Assembly (NCBI RefSeq): GCF_900110425.1
Contig: NZ_FODS01000003.1
Coordinates: forward strand, 186,001-250,000
Length of the DNA stretch: 64,000 bases
Direction: 5' to 3'
Origin: Salinihabitans flavidus
Lineage (GTDB): Bacteria > Pseudomonadota > Alphaproteobacteria > Rhodobacterales > Rhodobacteraceae
In this document: piece after piece, positions 16,245 through 27,399 of the stretch
How the letters are laid out: every line of letters begins with the position of its first letter
Position numbering within the stretch: the stretch's first letter is position 1
Translations under genes and position numbers: made by a program
Notes under the pieces: generated by a model
The model's input: only the letters and a program-made list of their open reading frames with translations
Database searches by the model: none
What the model was told of the DNA's origin: nothing

Positions 16245-16870
16245 AGCGCGGCGCTGGGACGGGCGCCGATGGCATCATACCAGCGCTTCAGCGCCGGGTG
16301 CGTGTCGTCCACGCGCATCCGGATCACGCGGGCAAAATCGCAGAACACGTAGCCGGTGATGTCGGCCAGCGTGAAGCGATCCGTGGCGAGGAAATCGCGA
16401 CCTGTCAGCCGGTCCTCCAGCAGGTCGTAGAACTGCGCGACGCGGGCGCGGCCGCGCTCGGCCAGTTCGGGGATCTGGTCATAGTCCACCGGGCCGGGCA
16501 GCGCGCGGCCCCGCATATGCGGATTGGAATTGCGCAGCGTTTCCGCGATGGGCTGCCCGCCCTGCGTCTCGCAGATGGCGGTCCACATCATCACGGCGGC
16601 CTTTTCCTCGGCCCCCTCCCCCATGAGCGGGGGGTGCGGATGGCTCTCTTCGAGGTATGTGGCGATGGCAAGGTTTTCTGTCAGCGCCGTGCCGTCCCGC
16701 GTGACCAGAACCGGCACCGTGGCACGGGGATTGACGGCAAGGAACTCCGGGACAAGCTGCTCTCCCGCCGCGATGCTGATCTCGCGCGTCTCCGGCGTGA
16801 GCCCCTTTTCCGCGATAAACATGCGCGCGCGGCGCGGGCTTGGGGCGGTGGCGCAATCGTAAAAGATCAT
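16241..16870 (-). CDS. Glutathione S-transferase family protein
   Basis: A 209-residue GST. The thioredoxin-fold N-domain begins MIFYDCATAPSPRRARMFIA, has the cis-Pro region ATVPVLVTRDG and the glutathione-contact motif LTENLAIATYLEE. The helical C-domain ends with ATDRFTLADITGYVF. It conjugates or reduces substrates with glutathione; the target is unknown. The ATG at 16870 is chosen because it gives the standard N-terminus; the longer frame runs back into mfd sequence. It lies 65 bases after mfd on the same strand and is tail-to-tail with the TPR gene. Confidence 0.87.
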   Translation of the reverse strand: MIFYDCATAPSPRRARMFIAEKGLTPETREISIAAGEQLVPEFLAVNPRATVPVLVTRDGTALTENLAIATYLEESHPHPPLMGEGAEEKAAVMMWTAICETQGGQPIAETLRNSNPHMRGRALPGPVDYDQIPELAERGRARVAQFYDLLEDRLTGRDFLATDRFTLADITGYVFCDFARVIRMRVDDTHPALKRWYDAIGARPSAAL

Positions 16871-16935
16871 CGGGGCCGGTCCTTTCTCGTATGGATGCGG
16901 GCAGGGTTGACCACAGCGCGGCAAATGTCGAGCGC

Positions 16936-19900
16936 TCAGCTCTTCGGCTGGCCCGCTTTCTTTTCCTGCGCCAGCTTCTCGGCCAGATCGCGGGCGATGG
17001 CGAAGGCGCCCTTGATCCTGTCGGATTCGGCCTTCCAGTCGCGGCGCACCACGATCTTGTTGTCGCGGATCTTGGCCAGCCCTTTCTGATCCTCGATGAA
17101 TTCCACCAGCCCCTTGGGCGAGGCGAACCTGTCGTTGTGAAACTGGATGGTCGCCCCCTTGGGCCCGCCGTCGAGCTTGGCGATCCCGGCGCGTTTGCAC
17201 ATCTCCTTGATGCGCACGACAAGCAGGAGGGTATTGACCTCGCGCGGCAGTTTTCCGAAACGGTCGATCAATTCGGCGGCAAAGCCTTCCAGTTCAACTT
17301 TATCATGCAAGCCACTAAGGCGGCGATACAATCCAAGACGCACATCGAGATCGGGCACGTAATCCTCGGGGATGAGAACGGAGACGCCAAGGTTGATCTG
17401 CGGCGCCCATTGGTCATCGTCCTGCGTGAGCCCCTCGCTCTCTCCCGAGCGGATCTTGGCAATCGCCTCTTCGAGCATGGATTGGTAAAGCTCATAGCCC
17501 ACGTCGCGCATCTGTCCGGACTGTTCCTCGCCCAGAATGTTGCCGGCCCCGCGAATGTCGAGATCCTGCGACGCGATGGTGAACCCTGCGCCCAGCGTGT
17601 CCAGTGAGCCCAGAACGCGCAGCCGCTTTTCGGCGGCCGGTGTCAGCGGAGACCGCGGTTTCGTCGTGAGATAGGCATAGGCGCGGGTCTTGGACCGGCC
17701 CACGCGACCTCGGATCTGATAGAGCTGCGCAAGGCCGAACATGTCGGCGCGATGGATGATCATGGTGTTGGCGGTGGGAATGTCGAGACCGGATTCCACG
17801 ATGGTCGTGGCCAGAAGCACATCGTATTTGCCATCGTAGAAGGCGTTCATGCGGTCATCGAGTTCGCCCGCGGCCATCTGCCCGTGGGCGGTGACTACGC
17901 TTACCTCTGGCACCTGCTCGCGCAGGAACGCCTCGATGTCCGGCAGGTCGGAGACACGGGGGACGACATAGAAGCTCTGCCCGCCGCGATAGTGCTCGCG
18001 CAAGAGCGCCTCGCGCACGGTCATGGCGTCGAACTCGCTCACATAGGTGCGGATGGAGAGGCGATCCACCGGCGGCGTACCGATGATGCTGAGATCCCGG
18101 ACCCCCGAGAGCGACAGTTGAAGCGTGCGCGGGATCGGCGTGGCGGTCAGGGTCAGGACGTGCACATCAGAGCGCAACTGTTTCAGGCGCTCCTTGTGGG
18201 TGACGCCGAAATGCTGCTCTTCGTCGATGACAAGCAGGCCGAGGCTCTTGAACCGAACCCCCTTGGCCAGAAGCGCATGGGTGCCGATCACGATGTCCAC
18301 CGTGCCCCGCGCCAGCCCCTCGCGGGTCTTGTCGGCCTCTTTCGCGGAAATGAAACGCGACAGGCTGCGCACCTCGAGCGGGAAGCCGCGGAACCGCTCC
18401 GCGAAGCTCTGATAATGCTGGCGGGCGAGCAGCGTGGTGGGCGCGATCACCGCGACCTGCTGTCCGCACATGGCAGCGATGAAGGCGGCGCGCATGGCCA
18501 CCTCTGTCTTACCGAAGCCGACATCGCCGCAAATCAGGCGGTCCATCGGCTGTCCGGAGGTCAGATCGCCCAGCACATCCTCGATCGCGCTGAGCTGATC
18601 GTCGGTTTCCTGATAGGGGAAGCGGGCGCTGAAGGCCTCCCACGCATGGTGGGGCGGCTCCAACACCGGGGCGGAGCGCAGGGCGCGTTCGGCGGCCACG
18701 CGGATGAGCCGGTCCGCCATCTCGCGGATGCGTTCCTTGAGCTTGGCCTTCTTGGCCTGCCACGCGCCGCCGCCCAGACGGTCGAGCAGACCCTCTTCAT
18801 GGCCGTAGCGCGACAGCAGCTCGATATTCTCCACCGGCAGATAAAGCCGCGCCTGTTCGGCATATTCGATGTTCAGGCATTCATGCGCGGCGCCAGCGGC
18901 GGTGATCACCTCCAGCCCGCGATAGCGGCCGATTCCGTGATCCACATGCACCACCAGATCGCCGGGCGAGAGCGATTGCGCCTCGGTCAGGAAATTCTCG
19001 GCGCGGCGGCGTTTGCGCGGGGCGCGGATAAGCCGGTCGCCAAGCACGTCCTGTTCCGAGATCACCGTCATGTCGGGCGTCTCGAAGCCATGCTCCAGCG
19101 GCCAGACCGCGAGATAAAGCCCGCGTTTGCCGATGCGCGTGGCGTCACCGATTGCGATCGTCTCGGCCAGCCCTTCGTCCTCAATGAGCCCGGTCAGGCG
19201 TTCGCGCGCGCCTTCGGAATAGGAGGCGATGAGCACCGGGCCTTTTTCAAGTTTCGCGCGAACATGATCCGCCAGAGATTTGAAAAGACTTATATTTTCC
19301 TGCTGTCGCTCAGGAGCGAAATTGCGCCCGATGCGTCCGCCCGCGTCGATCACGCCGGGGCCGGAGGCCTGGGGCAGCGGGTGGAAATGCAGCACCCGGC
19401 GGCCCGAGAGCGCCGCGTCCCAGGCGTCGTCGTCGAGATAGAGAAGTTCGGGGGGAACGGGTTTGTAGACCGTGTCGATCCGCGACTTCTGGCCAAGGGC
19501 GTGATGACGCGTCTCATACTGGTCAACGATCCCGTCCCAACGTGAAAGACGCACCGCATCCGTCTGATCGTCAAGGGTAATCGTGGCATCTGGAAGATAG
19601 TCGAACAGTGTCTCCAACCGCTCATGGAAGAACGGCAGCCAATGTTCGATCCCCTGATGCTTGCGCCCCGCGCTCACGGCCTCATAGAGCGGATCGTCGG
19701 TGCCCGCCGCGCCGAACTCGATCCGATAGGATTGCCGGAACCGGGTGATCGCCGCCTCGTCAAGGATCACTTCGGAGACCGGGGCAAGCTCTATCACCTT
19801 GAGCTTCTCGGTGGTGCGCTGCGTCGCGGGATCGAAGCGTCGGGCCCCGTCGAGCACATCGCCGAACAGATCGAGCCGCACCGGGCCGCTCTCCCCGGGC

Positions 19901-20397
19901 GGAAAGATGTCGATGATGCCCCCGCGAATGGCATAGTCGCCCGGCTCCATCACCGTGGGGGCCTGCGAGAACCCCATGCGCACGAGGAAACCGCGCAGCG
20001 CCTCTTCGTTGATGCGTTCGCCGACATGGGCGGTGAAGGCGGCATCGCGCAGAACCTCACGCGCGGGGATGCGTTGTGTCGCCGCGTTCAGCGTGGTCAG
20101 AAGAATGAAGCGGTCCGGCATTCCGTGCACCAGCCCCGCCAGCGTCGCCATCCGCGTGGCGGAGATGTCGGCATTGGGCGAAACCCGATCATACGGCAGG
20201 CAATCCCAGCCCGGAAAGGTCATAACCGGCATATCGGGCGCGTGAAAGGCCAGCGCCGCGCGCAGCGCCGCCAGCCGCTTGTCATCGCGCGCGACATGGG
20301 CCACAGGGCGGCCCGTCTTGCCCAGTTCATCGAGGATCAGCCGGGCATCGAAGCCTTCGGGCGCCCCGCCGACGGAGATATGCGTTGTCTTGGTCAT
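16936..20397 (-). CDS. mfd: Transcription-repair coupling factor Mfd
   Basis: A 1153-residue SF2 translocase that removes RNA polymerase stalled at DNA damage and recruits UvrA. The UvrB-like N-terminal half (DCLPYDRVSPNADI, GDYAIRGGIIDIFPPG) is followed by the RNA polymerase interaction domain (SPGDLVVHVDHGIGRYRGLE), the helicase core with Walker A GDVGFGKTEVAMRAAF, the DEEQ box in VIDEEQHFGVTHKERLK, TLTATPIPRTLQ and QIRGRVGRS, and the C-terminal TRCF domain. The length is standard. Most other open frames across this span are shadows. Confidence 0.97.
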   Translation of the reverse strand: MTKTTHISVGGAPEGFDARLILDELGKTGRPVAHVARDDKRLAALRAALAFHAPDMPVMTFPGWDCLPYDRVSPNADISATRMATLAGLVHGMPDRFILLTTLNAATQRIPAREVLRDAAFTAHVGERINEEALRGFLVRMGFSQAPTVMEPGDYAIRGGIIDIFPPGESGPVRLDLFGDVLDGARRFDPATQRTTEKLKVIELAPVSEVILDEAAITRFRQSYRIEFGAAGTDDPLYEAVSAGRKHQGIEHWLPFFHERLETLFDYLPDATITLDDQTDAVRLSRWDGIVDQYETRHHALGQKSRIDTVYKPVPPELLYLDDDAWDAALSGRRVLHFHPLPQASGPGVIDAGGRIGRNFAPERQQENISLFKSLADHVRAKLEKGPVLIASYSEGARERLTGLIEDEGLAETIAIGDATRIGKRGLYLAVWPLEHGFETPDMTVISEQDVLGDRLIRAPRKRRRAENFLTEAQSLSPGDLVVHVDHGIGRYRGLEVITAAGAAHECLNIEYAEQARLYLPVENIELLSRYGHEEGLLDRLGGGAWQAKKAKLKERIREMADRLIRVAAERALRSAPVLEPPHHAWEAFSARFPYQETDDQLSAIEDVLGDLTSGQPMDRLICGDVGFGKTEVAMRAAFIAAMCGQQVAVIAPTTLLARQHYQSFAERFRGFPLEVRSLSRFISAKEADKTREGLARGTVDIVIGTHALLAKGVRFKSLGLLVIDEEQHFGVTHKERLKQLRSDVHVLTLTATPIPRTLQLSLSGVRDLSIIGTPPVDRLSIRTYVSEFDAMTVREALLREHYRGGQSFYVVPRVSDLPDIEAFLREQVPEVSVVTAHGQMAAGELDDRMNAFYDGKYDVLLATTIVESGLDIPTANTMIIHRADMFGLAQLYQIRGRVGRSKTRAYAYLTTKPRSPLTPAAEKRLRVLGSLDTLGAGFTIASQDLDIRGAGNILGEEQSGQMRDVGYELYQSMLEEAIAKIRSGESEGLTQDDDQWAPQINLGVSVLIPEDYVPDLDVRLGLYRRLSGLHDKVELEGFAAELIDRFGKLPREVNTLLLVVRIKEMCKRAGIAKLDGGPKGATIQFHNDRFASPKGLVEFIEDQKGLAKIRDNKIVVRRDWKAESDRIKGAFAIARDLAEKLAQEKKAGQPKS

Positions 20398-20411
20398 GAT
20401 GCCTGTATCGC

Positions 20412-22055
<1,644 letters not shown>

Positions 22056-22168
22056 AGCTGCCAGCGTCCAGATGCAAGGTGACAGCGGCGCGTGGGCTGT
22101 CTATACTCTCGCCCCATACCGATCGGGGCAAACCCGGCGGCAGAGGCAACAGTCAGGCGAGAGAAAAC

Positions 22169-22729
22169 ATGAGCATCATCACAACACGGCGGGCCGCGCT
22201 GACCGGGCTTGCGAGCCTTGGGTTGACCGCGGCATGCGGCAACGGCATCGGAAGCCGGGGGCCGGCAGAGATCGACGCGCGGGTGCAAACCACGCTCAAC
22301 CATATGTATTCCAACTATCCCGGGACCGTGGATCTGAAGGAGAAGTCGGCGGGCATGCTGGTCATGCCGCTGGTGACGGAGGCGGGCTTCGGCTTTGGCG
22401 GCGGCTATGGGCGCGGTGCGCTTCTGGTCGATGACGTGACGGTCGACTACTACTCGTCCGCGAAGGCGAATTTCGGATTTCAGATCGGCGCGCAACAATA
22501 TGCGCACGTCCTGTTCTTCATGACCCAAGAGGCGCTGTCGCAGTTCCGCCGCTCAAGCGGATGGGCCGTTGGCGGGGATGCGGAATTCGTCGTGCTCAAC
22601 GAAGGCAATTCGGCCAGCGCGGATACCACGACGGTGCTTTCGCCCGTGATCGGGGTGATTTTCGGGCGTGCGGGGCTTCGGGCGGGGCTGACACTCGAGG
22701 GAACGAAATACACCCGCGTCATTCCGTGA
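22169..22729 (+). CDS. YSC84-domain lipoprotein
   Basis: A 186-residue protein with a TTRRAALTGLASLGLTAACG leader, that is, an Arg-Arg signal followed by a lipobox-like AAC, so it is probably a membrane-anchored lipoprotein. The rest matches the YSC84/lipid-binding SYLF domain: LKEKSAGMLVMPLVTEAGFG, GGGYGRGALL, and LSPVIGVIFGRAGLRAGLTL. In other systems this domain binds phosphoinositides; its bacterial role is not known. It has AGGCGAGAG upstream of the ATG at 22169 and is followed by a palindromic terminator-like sequence. Confidence 0.82.
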   Translation: MSIITTRRAALTGLASLGLTAACGNGIGSRGPAEIDARVQTTLNHMYSNYPGTVDLKEKSAGMLVMPLVTEAGFGFGGGYGRGALLVDDVTVDYYSSAKANFGFQIGAQQYAHVLFFMTQEALSQFRRSSGWAVGGDAEFVVLNEGNSASADTTTVLSPVIGVIFGRAGLRAGLTLEGTKYTRVIP

Positions 22730-22737
22730 ACCTTCGG

Positions 22738-22763
22738 ATTGGCGGGACACGTGCCCCGCCAAT
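22738..22763. terminator. Palindromic bidirectional terminator candidate
   Basis: ATTGGCGGGaCACGTGcCCCGCCAAT arms form a near-perfect 26-base palindrome (one mismatched pair) midway between the convergent YSC84 and dehydrogenase genes. There is no long T run, so termination may be inefficient. Confidence 0.55.
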
Positions 22764-22780
22764 CCCGCGTTCTGGAGCGA

Positions 22781-23659
22781 TCAGTCGCCGGCAAGGGCGC
22801 GCAGGCGCTTGAACAGGCTCGACGTGTCCCAGCGGCCGCCACCCATCGCCTGCACATCCTTGTAGAACTGATCCACCAGCGCGGTCACCGGCAGGGTCGC
22901 GCCAGTCTCATCGGCGGTGGACAGGCAGATCCCCAGATCCTTGCGCATCCAGTTGACCGCGAAGCCGTGTTCGAAATGATCATCCAGCATCGTCTCGTAA
23001 CGGTTCGACATCTGCCAGGACCCGGCGGCCCCCTGAGAGATCACCTCGACCACCGCGCGGCCATCAAGCCCGGCCTGTTCGGCGAAATGCAGCGCCTCGG
23101 ACAGCCCCTGCACCAGCCCGGCTATGGCAATCTGATTGCACATCTTGGTCATCTGGCCCGCGCCGCTTTCACCGATACGACGGCACATCTTGGCGTAGGT
23201 CTGCATCACCGGCTCGGCACGGTCGTAGGCATCCTGATCGCCGCCGCACATGATCGACAGCTGCGCGTTCTCGGCGCCCGCCTGTCCGCCGGAGATCGGC
23301 GCATCGACGAAACCGACGCCCTTGCCCGCCGCCGCCTCGTAAAGCTCGCGCGTGACCTTGGCCGATACGGTGGTGTGATCGACGAACAACTTGCCCTCGC
23401 CCATCGTCTCGAAGGCCCCGCCCATGCCGGTGCAGACCTGGCGCAGATCGTCGTCGTTGCCGACACAGGCCAGAACAATCTCGGCCTCCTCGGCGGCCTC
23501 TGCCGGGGTGGCGGCCATCGCGCCGCCATGCTCGGCAACCCATTTCTCCGCCTTGGCGGCGGTGCGGTTGTAGACCGTGACATCATGTCCGGCAGCCTTC
23601 AGGTGCCCGGCCATCGGATAGCCCATGACACCAAGTCCCAGAAATGCAATCTTCGTCAT
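22781..23659 (-). CDS. 3-hydroxyisobutyrate dehydrogenase-family NAD(P)-dependent oxidoreductase
   Basis: A 292-residue beta-hydroxyacid dehydrogenase. The Rossmann motif is FLGLGVMGYPMAGHL, the substrate loop VDAPISGGQAGAE and the catalytic Lys segment GAGQMTKMCNQI. Substrates in this family include 3-hydroxyisobutyrate, tartronate semialdehyde (GarR) and succinic semialdehyde; which applies cannot be decided. The ATG at 23659 gives the standard start; a 33-codon longer frame overlaps the divergent penicillin-acylase leader. It is divergent from the penicillin acylase gene. Confidence 0.86.
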   Translation of the reverse strand: MTKIAFLGLGVMGYPMAGHLKAAGHDVTVYNRTAAKAEKWVAEHGGAMAATPAEAAEEAEIVLACVGNDDDLRQVCTGMGGAFETMGEGKLFVDHTTVSAKVTRELYEAAAGKGVGFVDAPISGGQAGAENAQLSIMCGGDQDAYDRAEPVMQTYAKMCRRIGESGAGQMTKMCNQIAIAGLVQGLSEALHFAEQAGLDGRAVVEVISQGAAGSWQMSNRYETMLDDHFEHGFAVNWMRKDLGICLSTADETGATLPVTALVDQFYKDVQAMGGGRWDTSSLFKRLRALAGD

Positions 23660-23756
23660 CTGCTTTCCCCTTCGCTGCTTTCGTCGTAGTCTTTGTCCCG
23701 CCCGGGACGGCAGACTGCAAGAGACAATCGCAAAAAACGAGGCGGGACAACACGGC

Positions 23757-26222
23757 ATGGCATTCTATTTCAGATGGCTTTTGCGGATCACTGGCGGGTT
23801 CGTGGTGTTGATCGCATTGGCGATCGCGGTGGTGTACTACCTCGCGTCGCGGTCCCTGCCCGATTACAACAAGACGCTGCGCGTCGAGGGAATTTCCGCG
23901 CCGGTGGAAATCATGCGGGACAATGCCAATGTGCCGCATATCTTCGGAGAAACGGACGCCGACGTGTTCCATGGCCTTGGCTACGCCCATGCGCAGGACC
24001 GTCTGTGGCAGATGATCATGCTGCGGCGCACCGCACAGGGGCGCCTTTCGGAGATCTTCGGATCGCGCACGCTCGATATAGACAAACTCCTGCGGCGGCT
24101 GGATCTGTACCGGCTGGCGAGTTCCTCGGTGGAGGCCCAGGACACCCGCACCGTGGACCTTCTTGAAGCCTACGCGCAGGGGGTGAATGCGCGCATTGAC
24201 GAGGTGAACCGCGATGCGCTTGGTCGCGGCGCCCCGGAAATGTTCCTGTTTCCACATGCGGTGGCCCCGTGGCGACCCGCCGATTCGCTGGTGATCCTGA
24301 AGCTGATGGCACTGCAACTGTCCAGCCACCTTGAGGAAGAGGTGCTGCGCGCCCGGGTGTCAATCGCCCTGCCGGATCCGGAGCGGCTTCGCGACATCAT
24401 GCCCGATGCGCCGGGAAGCGGGATCGCGGCGCTGCCGGAGTATTCCGCGCTCATGCCCGAAATGCCGCGCTTTGCAAAGACCACCCCCCTGCCCGATCAT
24501 CCGCTGTCACCGTTCAAGCCGCGTGCCTTTGCCGGGGCATCGAACGCCTGGGCCGCGGCGACGTCACGCTCTGCCGCGGGGGGAACGATTCTGGCCAACG
24601 ATCCGCATCTTGGCTTCTCCGCGCCGTCGACATGGTATCTGGCGCGGCTGGAGCTGCAATCGGGCGGTGTGATCGGCGGCACGATTCCGGGGTTGCCCAC
24701 GGTTCTGGTGGGACGCTCCGCGCGGCTGGGGTGGGGGCTGACTTCCTCTTATCTCGACGATCAGGACGTATTCATGGAGGAACTCGACCCCGACAACCCG
24801 CAGGAATACCGAACGCCTGACGGGTTCAAGCCGTTCGAGACACGCAAGACCATCATTGAGATCAAGGATGAAGCGCCGGTCACGCTCACCCTGCGCTGGA
24901 GCGACAACGGCCCGGTGCTGCCGGCAAGTCACTACAGCCTTGGCGCGGTGACGCCGCCGGGTCATGTGCCCGCGCTCGGCTGGACCGCGCTGAGCGGTGA
25001 GGACACGTCGATGAGCGCCGCCATCGCGCTGATGGGCGCGGCAGACATCGAAGAGGCGCTCGACGCCGGCGAGGCGTTCATCGCCCCGGCGCAGAACCTC
25101 ACGCTGGTCGATGACGAACGCATCGCGCTGAAGCTGATCGGGGCCATGCCCCGGCGCGAGGACGCGCATCGCAGCAAGGGGCGTCTTCCCAGCCTCGGCT
25201 GGCAGCCGGAGAACCGCTGGCAAGGGCACTTTGACTATTCGGCGAATCCCGAGTTCGTCGCGCCGGTGGGCGGTATACTTGGCAATACCAACAACAAGAT
25301 CGTGGAGCGGCCCTTTCCGCTCCATGTCTCCTACAGCTGGGGTGACAGCCAGCGGGTGAAACGCTGGCAGCGGCTGATGCAGGGCCGGCAGGTGCATACC
25401 CGCGACAGCTTCATGGAAGCGCAGCTTGACACCGTGAGCTCCGCGGCACGATCGCTTCTGCCGCTGATCGGGGCGGACCTGTGGTTCACCGCAGAAGCCG
25501 CGCCCAAGGGCACGCCAGAACGGCAGCGCCAGCGCGCCTTAGCCCTTCTGGCCGAATGGAATGGCGAAATGAACGAGCACATGCCAGAGCCGCTTATCTA
25601 CTCGGCATGGCTACGGGCCTTGCAGGAGCGGTTGATCCGCGATGAGATCGGAACTTTGGCGGAGGAATTCACCCATGTGGAGCCGCTGTTCATAGAGCGG
25701 GTCTTCCGCGACATCGACGGCGCTGCGGCGTGGTGCAACGTGATCCGGAGCGCAACCGAGGAAACCTGCGCCGACATGGCGCGGCTCGCGCTCGATGATG
25801 CGCTGCTCTGGATTGCCGAACATCATGGCCGACAGCTTGAAACGCTGCGCTGGGGGGATGCGCATCAGGCGACCCATGATCACCCCGTTCTGGGGGAGGT
25901 GCCGGTTCTGCGGTATTTCGTGAATATCCGGCAATCCACAAGCGGCGGTGACAACACATTGCTGCGGGGTCGAACCAGCGGCAAGGAGCCCGCCCCCTTC
26001 ACCAATGTGCACGGAGCAGGCTATCGCGGGATCTATGATTTCGCCGATCCGGACAGTTCCGTTTTCATCACGTCCACCGGGCAATCCGGGCATTTCCTGT
26101 CGCGCTACTACGATGATTTCGCCCAGCTTTGGCGGCGGGGGGAGTATATCCCGATGTCGCTTGACGCCGATCTGGCGCGGGCGGCGGCGGTCGGGACGAC
26201 GACACTCCGCCCCCGGCGCTGA
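23757..26222 (+). CDS. Penicillin acylase (penicillin amidase) family N-terminal nucleophile hydrolase
   Basis: An 821-residue precursor anchored by one N-terminal membrane segment (about 13-28). The alpha part has DNANVPHIFGETDADVFHGL and GYAHAQDRLWQMIMLRR. The autoprocessing site is in FAGASNAWAAA, where Ser262 would become the N-terminal nucleophile of the beta part. ANDPHLGFSAPSTWYL and GLPTVLVGRSARLGWGLTSS are typical beta-subunit motifs. Relatives cleave penicillins, N-acyl homoserine lactones or other amides, so quorum quenching is possible but unproven. It ends one base before the antiporter ATG, which suggests coupled expression. Confidence 0.87.
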   Translation: MAFYFRWLLRITGGFVVLIALAIAVVYYLASRSLPDYNKTLRVEGISAPVEIMRDNANVPHIFGETDADVFHGLGYAHAQDRLWQMIMLRRTAQGRLSEIFGSRTLDIDKLLRRLDLYRLASSSVEAQDTRTVDLLEAYAQGVNARIDEVNRDALGRGAPEMFLFPHAVAPWRPADSLVILKLMALQLSSHLEEEVLRARVSIALPDPERLRDIMPDAPGSGIAALPEYSALMPEMPRFAKTTPLPDHPLSPFKPRAFAGASNAWAAATSRSAAGGTILANDPHLGFSAPSTWYLARLELQSGGVIGGTIPGLPTVLVGRSARLGWGLTSSYLDDQDVFMEELDPDNPQEYRTPDGFKPFETRKTIIEIKDEAPVTLTLRWSDNGPVLPASHYSLGAVTPPGHVPALGWTALSGEDTSMSAAIALMGAADIEEALDAGEAFIAPAQNLTLVDDERIALKLIGAMPRREDAHRSKGRLPSLGWQPENRWQGHFDYSANPEFVAPVGGILGNTNNKIVERPFPLHVSYSWGDSQRVKRWQRLMQGRQVHTRDSFMEAQLDTVSSAARSLLPLIGADLWFTAEAAPKGTPERQRQRALALLAEWNGEMNEHMPEPLIYSAWLRALQERLIRDEIGTLAEEFTHVEPLFIERVFRDIDGAAAWCNVIRSATEETCADMARLALDDALLWIAEHHGRQLETLRWGDAHQATHDHPVLGEVPVLRYFVNIRQSTSGGDNTLLRGRTSGKEPAPFTNVHGAGYRGIYDFADPDSSVFITSTGQSGHFLSRYYDDFAQLWRRGEYIPMSLDADLARAAAVGTTTLRPRR

Positions 26223-26223
26223 C

Positions 26224-27399
26224 ATGGAGGCGCCCGCTCTGCCCCTGATCGCGCTCGGCCTTCTGTTTTTGGCCGGCCTCGGGGCCGATTGGATCGGCCG
26301 GCGCACATGGTTGCCACGGGTCACGCTATTGCTGGGGTGCGGGCTGGTCGTGGGCAAGGCGGGGTTCGATCTGCTTCCCGAAAGGGTCACGCAGCTCTAT
26401 CCCACCGTGAGCGTCATCGCACTGAGCGCGGTGGCCTTCCTTCTGGGCAGCGCGCTGTCGCTCGAGACACTCAGGACGCATGGCAAGGCCATCATCATGC
26501 TGTCGCTGTCGGTGGTCATCGTGACATTGGCGGTGGTGTCGGCCGGACTCTGGCTTATCGGGGTGCCGCTGGCGCTGGCGCTGATCCTCGGGGCAATGGC
26601 CACGGCGACCGACCCCGCGGCGATCTATGACGTGATCGACCAGTCGGGGCGAGCGAGCGGGTTTACCGACAGGCTCAAGGGAATCGTGGCGATTGATGAC
26701 GGCTGGGGTTTGATCGTCTTCAGCCTTGCGCTGGTTCTTTCACAGTTCATCGAACAGGGGGATGCGGGGGGCAGCGCGTTGCTCCACTCGCTGCAGGAGA
26801 TCGGCGGCTCGGTGGCGCTGGGGCTCGCGATCGGGCTTCCGGCCGCTTATCTGACCGGGCGCATGTCGGAAGGTGAGCCGCTTCGGATCGAGGGGCTGGG
26901 GCTGATCTTTCTGACCGCCGGGCTGTCGATCTGGCTCAACCTGTCCTATCTGATCGCGGGGATGACGGTGGGCGCGGTGATCGTGAACGTCGCCACTCAT
27001 CACACCAAGGCCTTTCACGAGATCGAGCATTTCGAGTGGCCCTTCATGATCATCTTCTTCGTGCTGGCCGGTGCCTCGCTCGATGCCTGGGCATTGCTGG
27101 GTGTTGGCGGAGTTGGTGTGGCCTATGCGGGTTTGCGCGTGCTGGGCCGGATCGCGGGTGGTTGGGCCGGGGGGCATCTTTCGGGCGTGCCGCGGCGGGA
27201 GCGGCCATGGTATGGCCCTGCGCTGCTGCCGCAGGCGGGCGTGGCGATCGGCATGGCGCTGATCGCGTCCGACAAGATGCCCGATCAGGCCGACACGATC
27301 ATGGCGCTTGCCGTGGGGACCACGGTGGCCTTCGAACTGCTCGGACCCGTGGTCGCCGCAGTGGCCATCAGCCGGGCGATCGGGCCTAGAGCGCGTTGA
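26224..27399 (+). CDS. Cation:proton antiporter (CPA family)
   Basis: A 391-residue membrane protein with about 12 helices. The CPA core is visible in ILGAMATATDPAAIYDVID and IVAIDDGWGLIVFSL, where the acidic DP and DD residues fit the ion-translocation site of Na+(K+)/H+ exchangers. It lacks C-terminal TrkA_N or TrkA_C domains. It begins directly after the penicillin acylase stop. Its last 14 bases overlap the convergent hflX gene. Confidence 0.85.
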   Translation: MEAPALPLIALGLLFLAGLGADWIGRRTWLPRVTLLLGCGLVVGKAGFDLLPERVTQLYPTVSVIALSAVAFLLGSALSLETLRTHGKAIIMLSLSVVIVTLAVVSAGLWLIGVPLALALILGAMATATDPAAIYDVIDQSGRASGFTDRLKGIVAIDDGWGLIVFSLALVLSQFIEQGDAGGSALLHSLQEIGGSVALGLAIGLPAAYLTGRMSEGEPLRIEGLGLIFLTAGLSIWLNLSYLIAGMTVGAVIVNVATHHTKAFHEIEHFEWPFMIIFFVLAGASLDAWALLGVGGVGVAYAGLRVLGRIAGGWAGGHLSGVPRRERPWYGPALLPQAGVAIGMALIASDKMPDQADTIMALAVGTTVAFELLGPVVAAVAISRAIGPRAR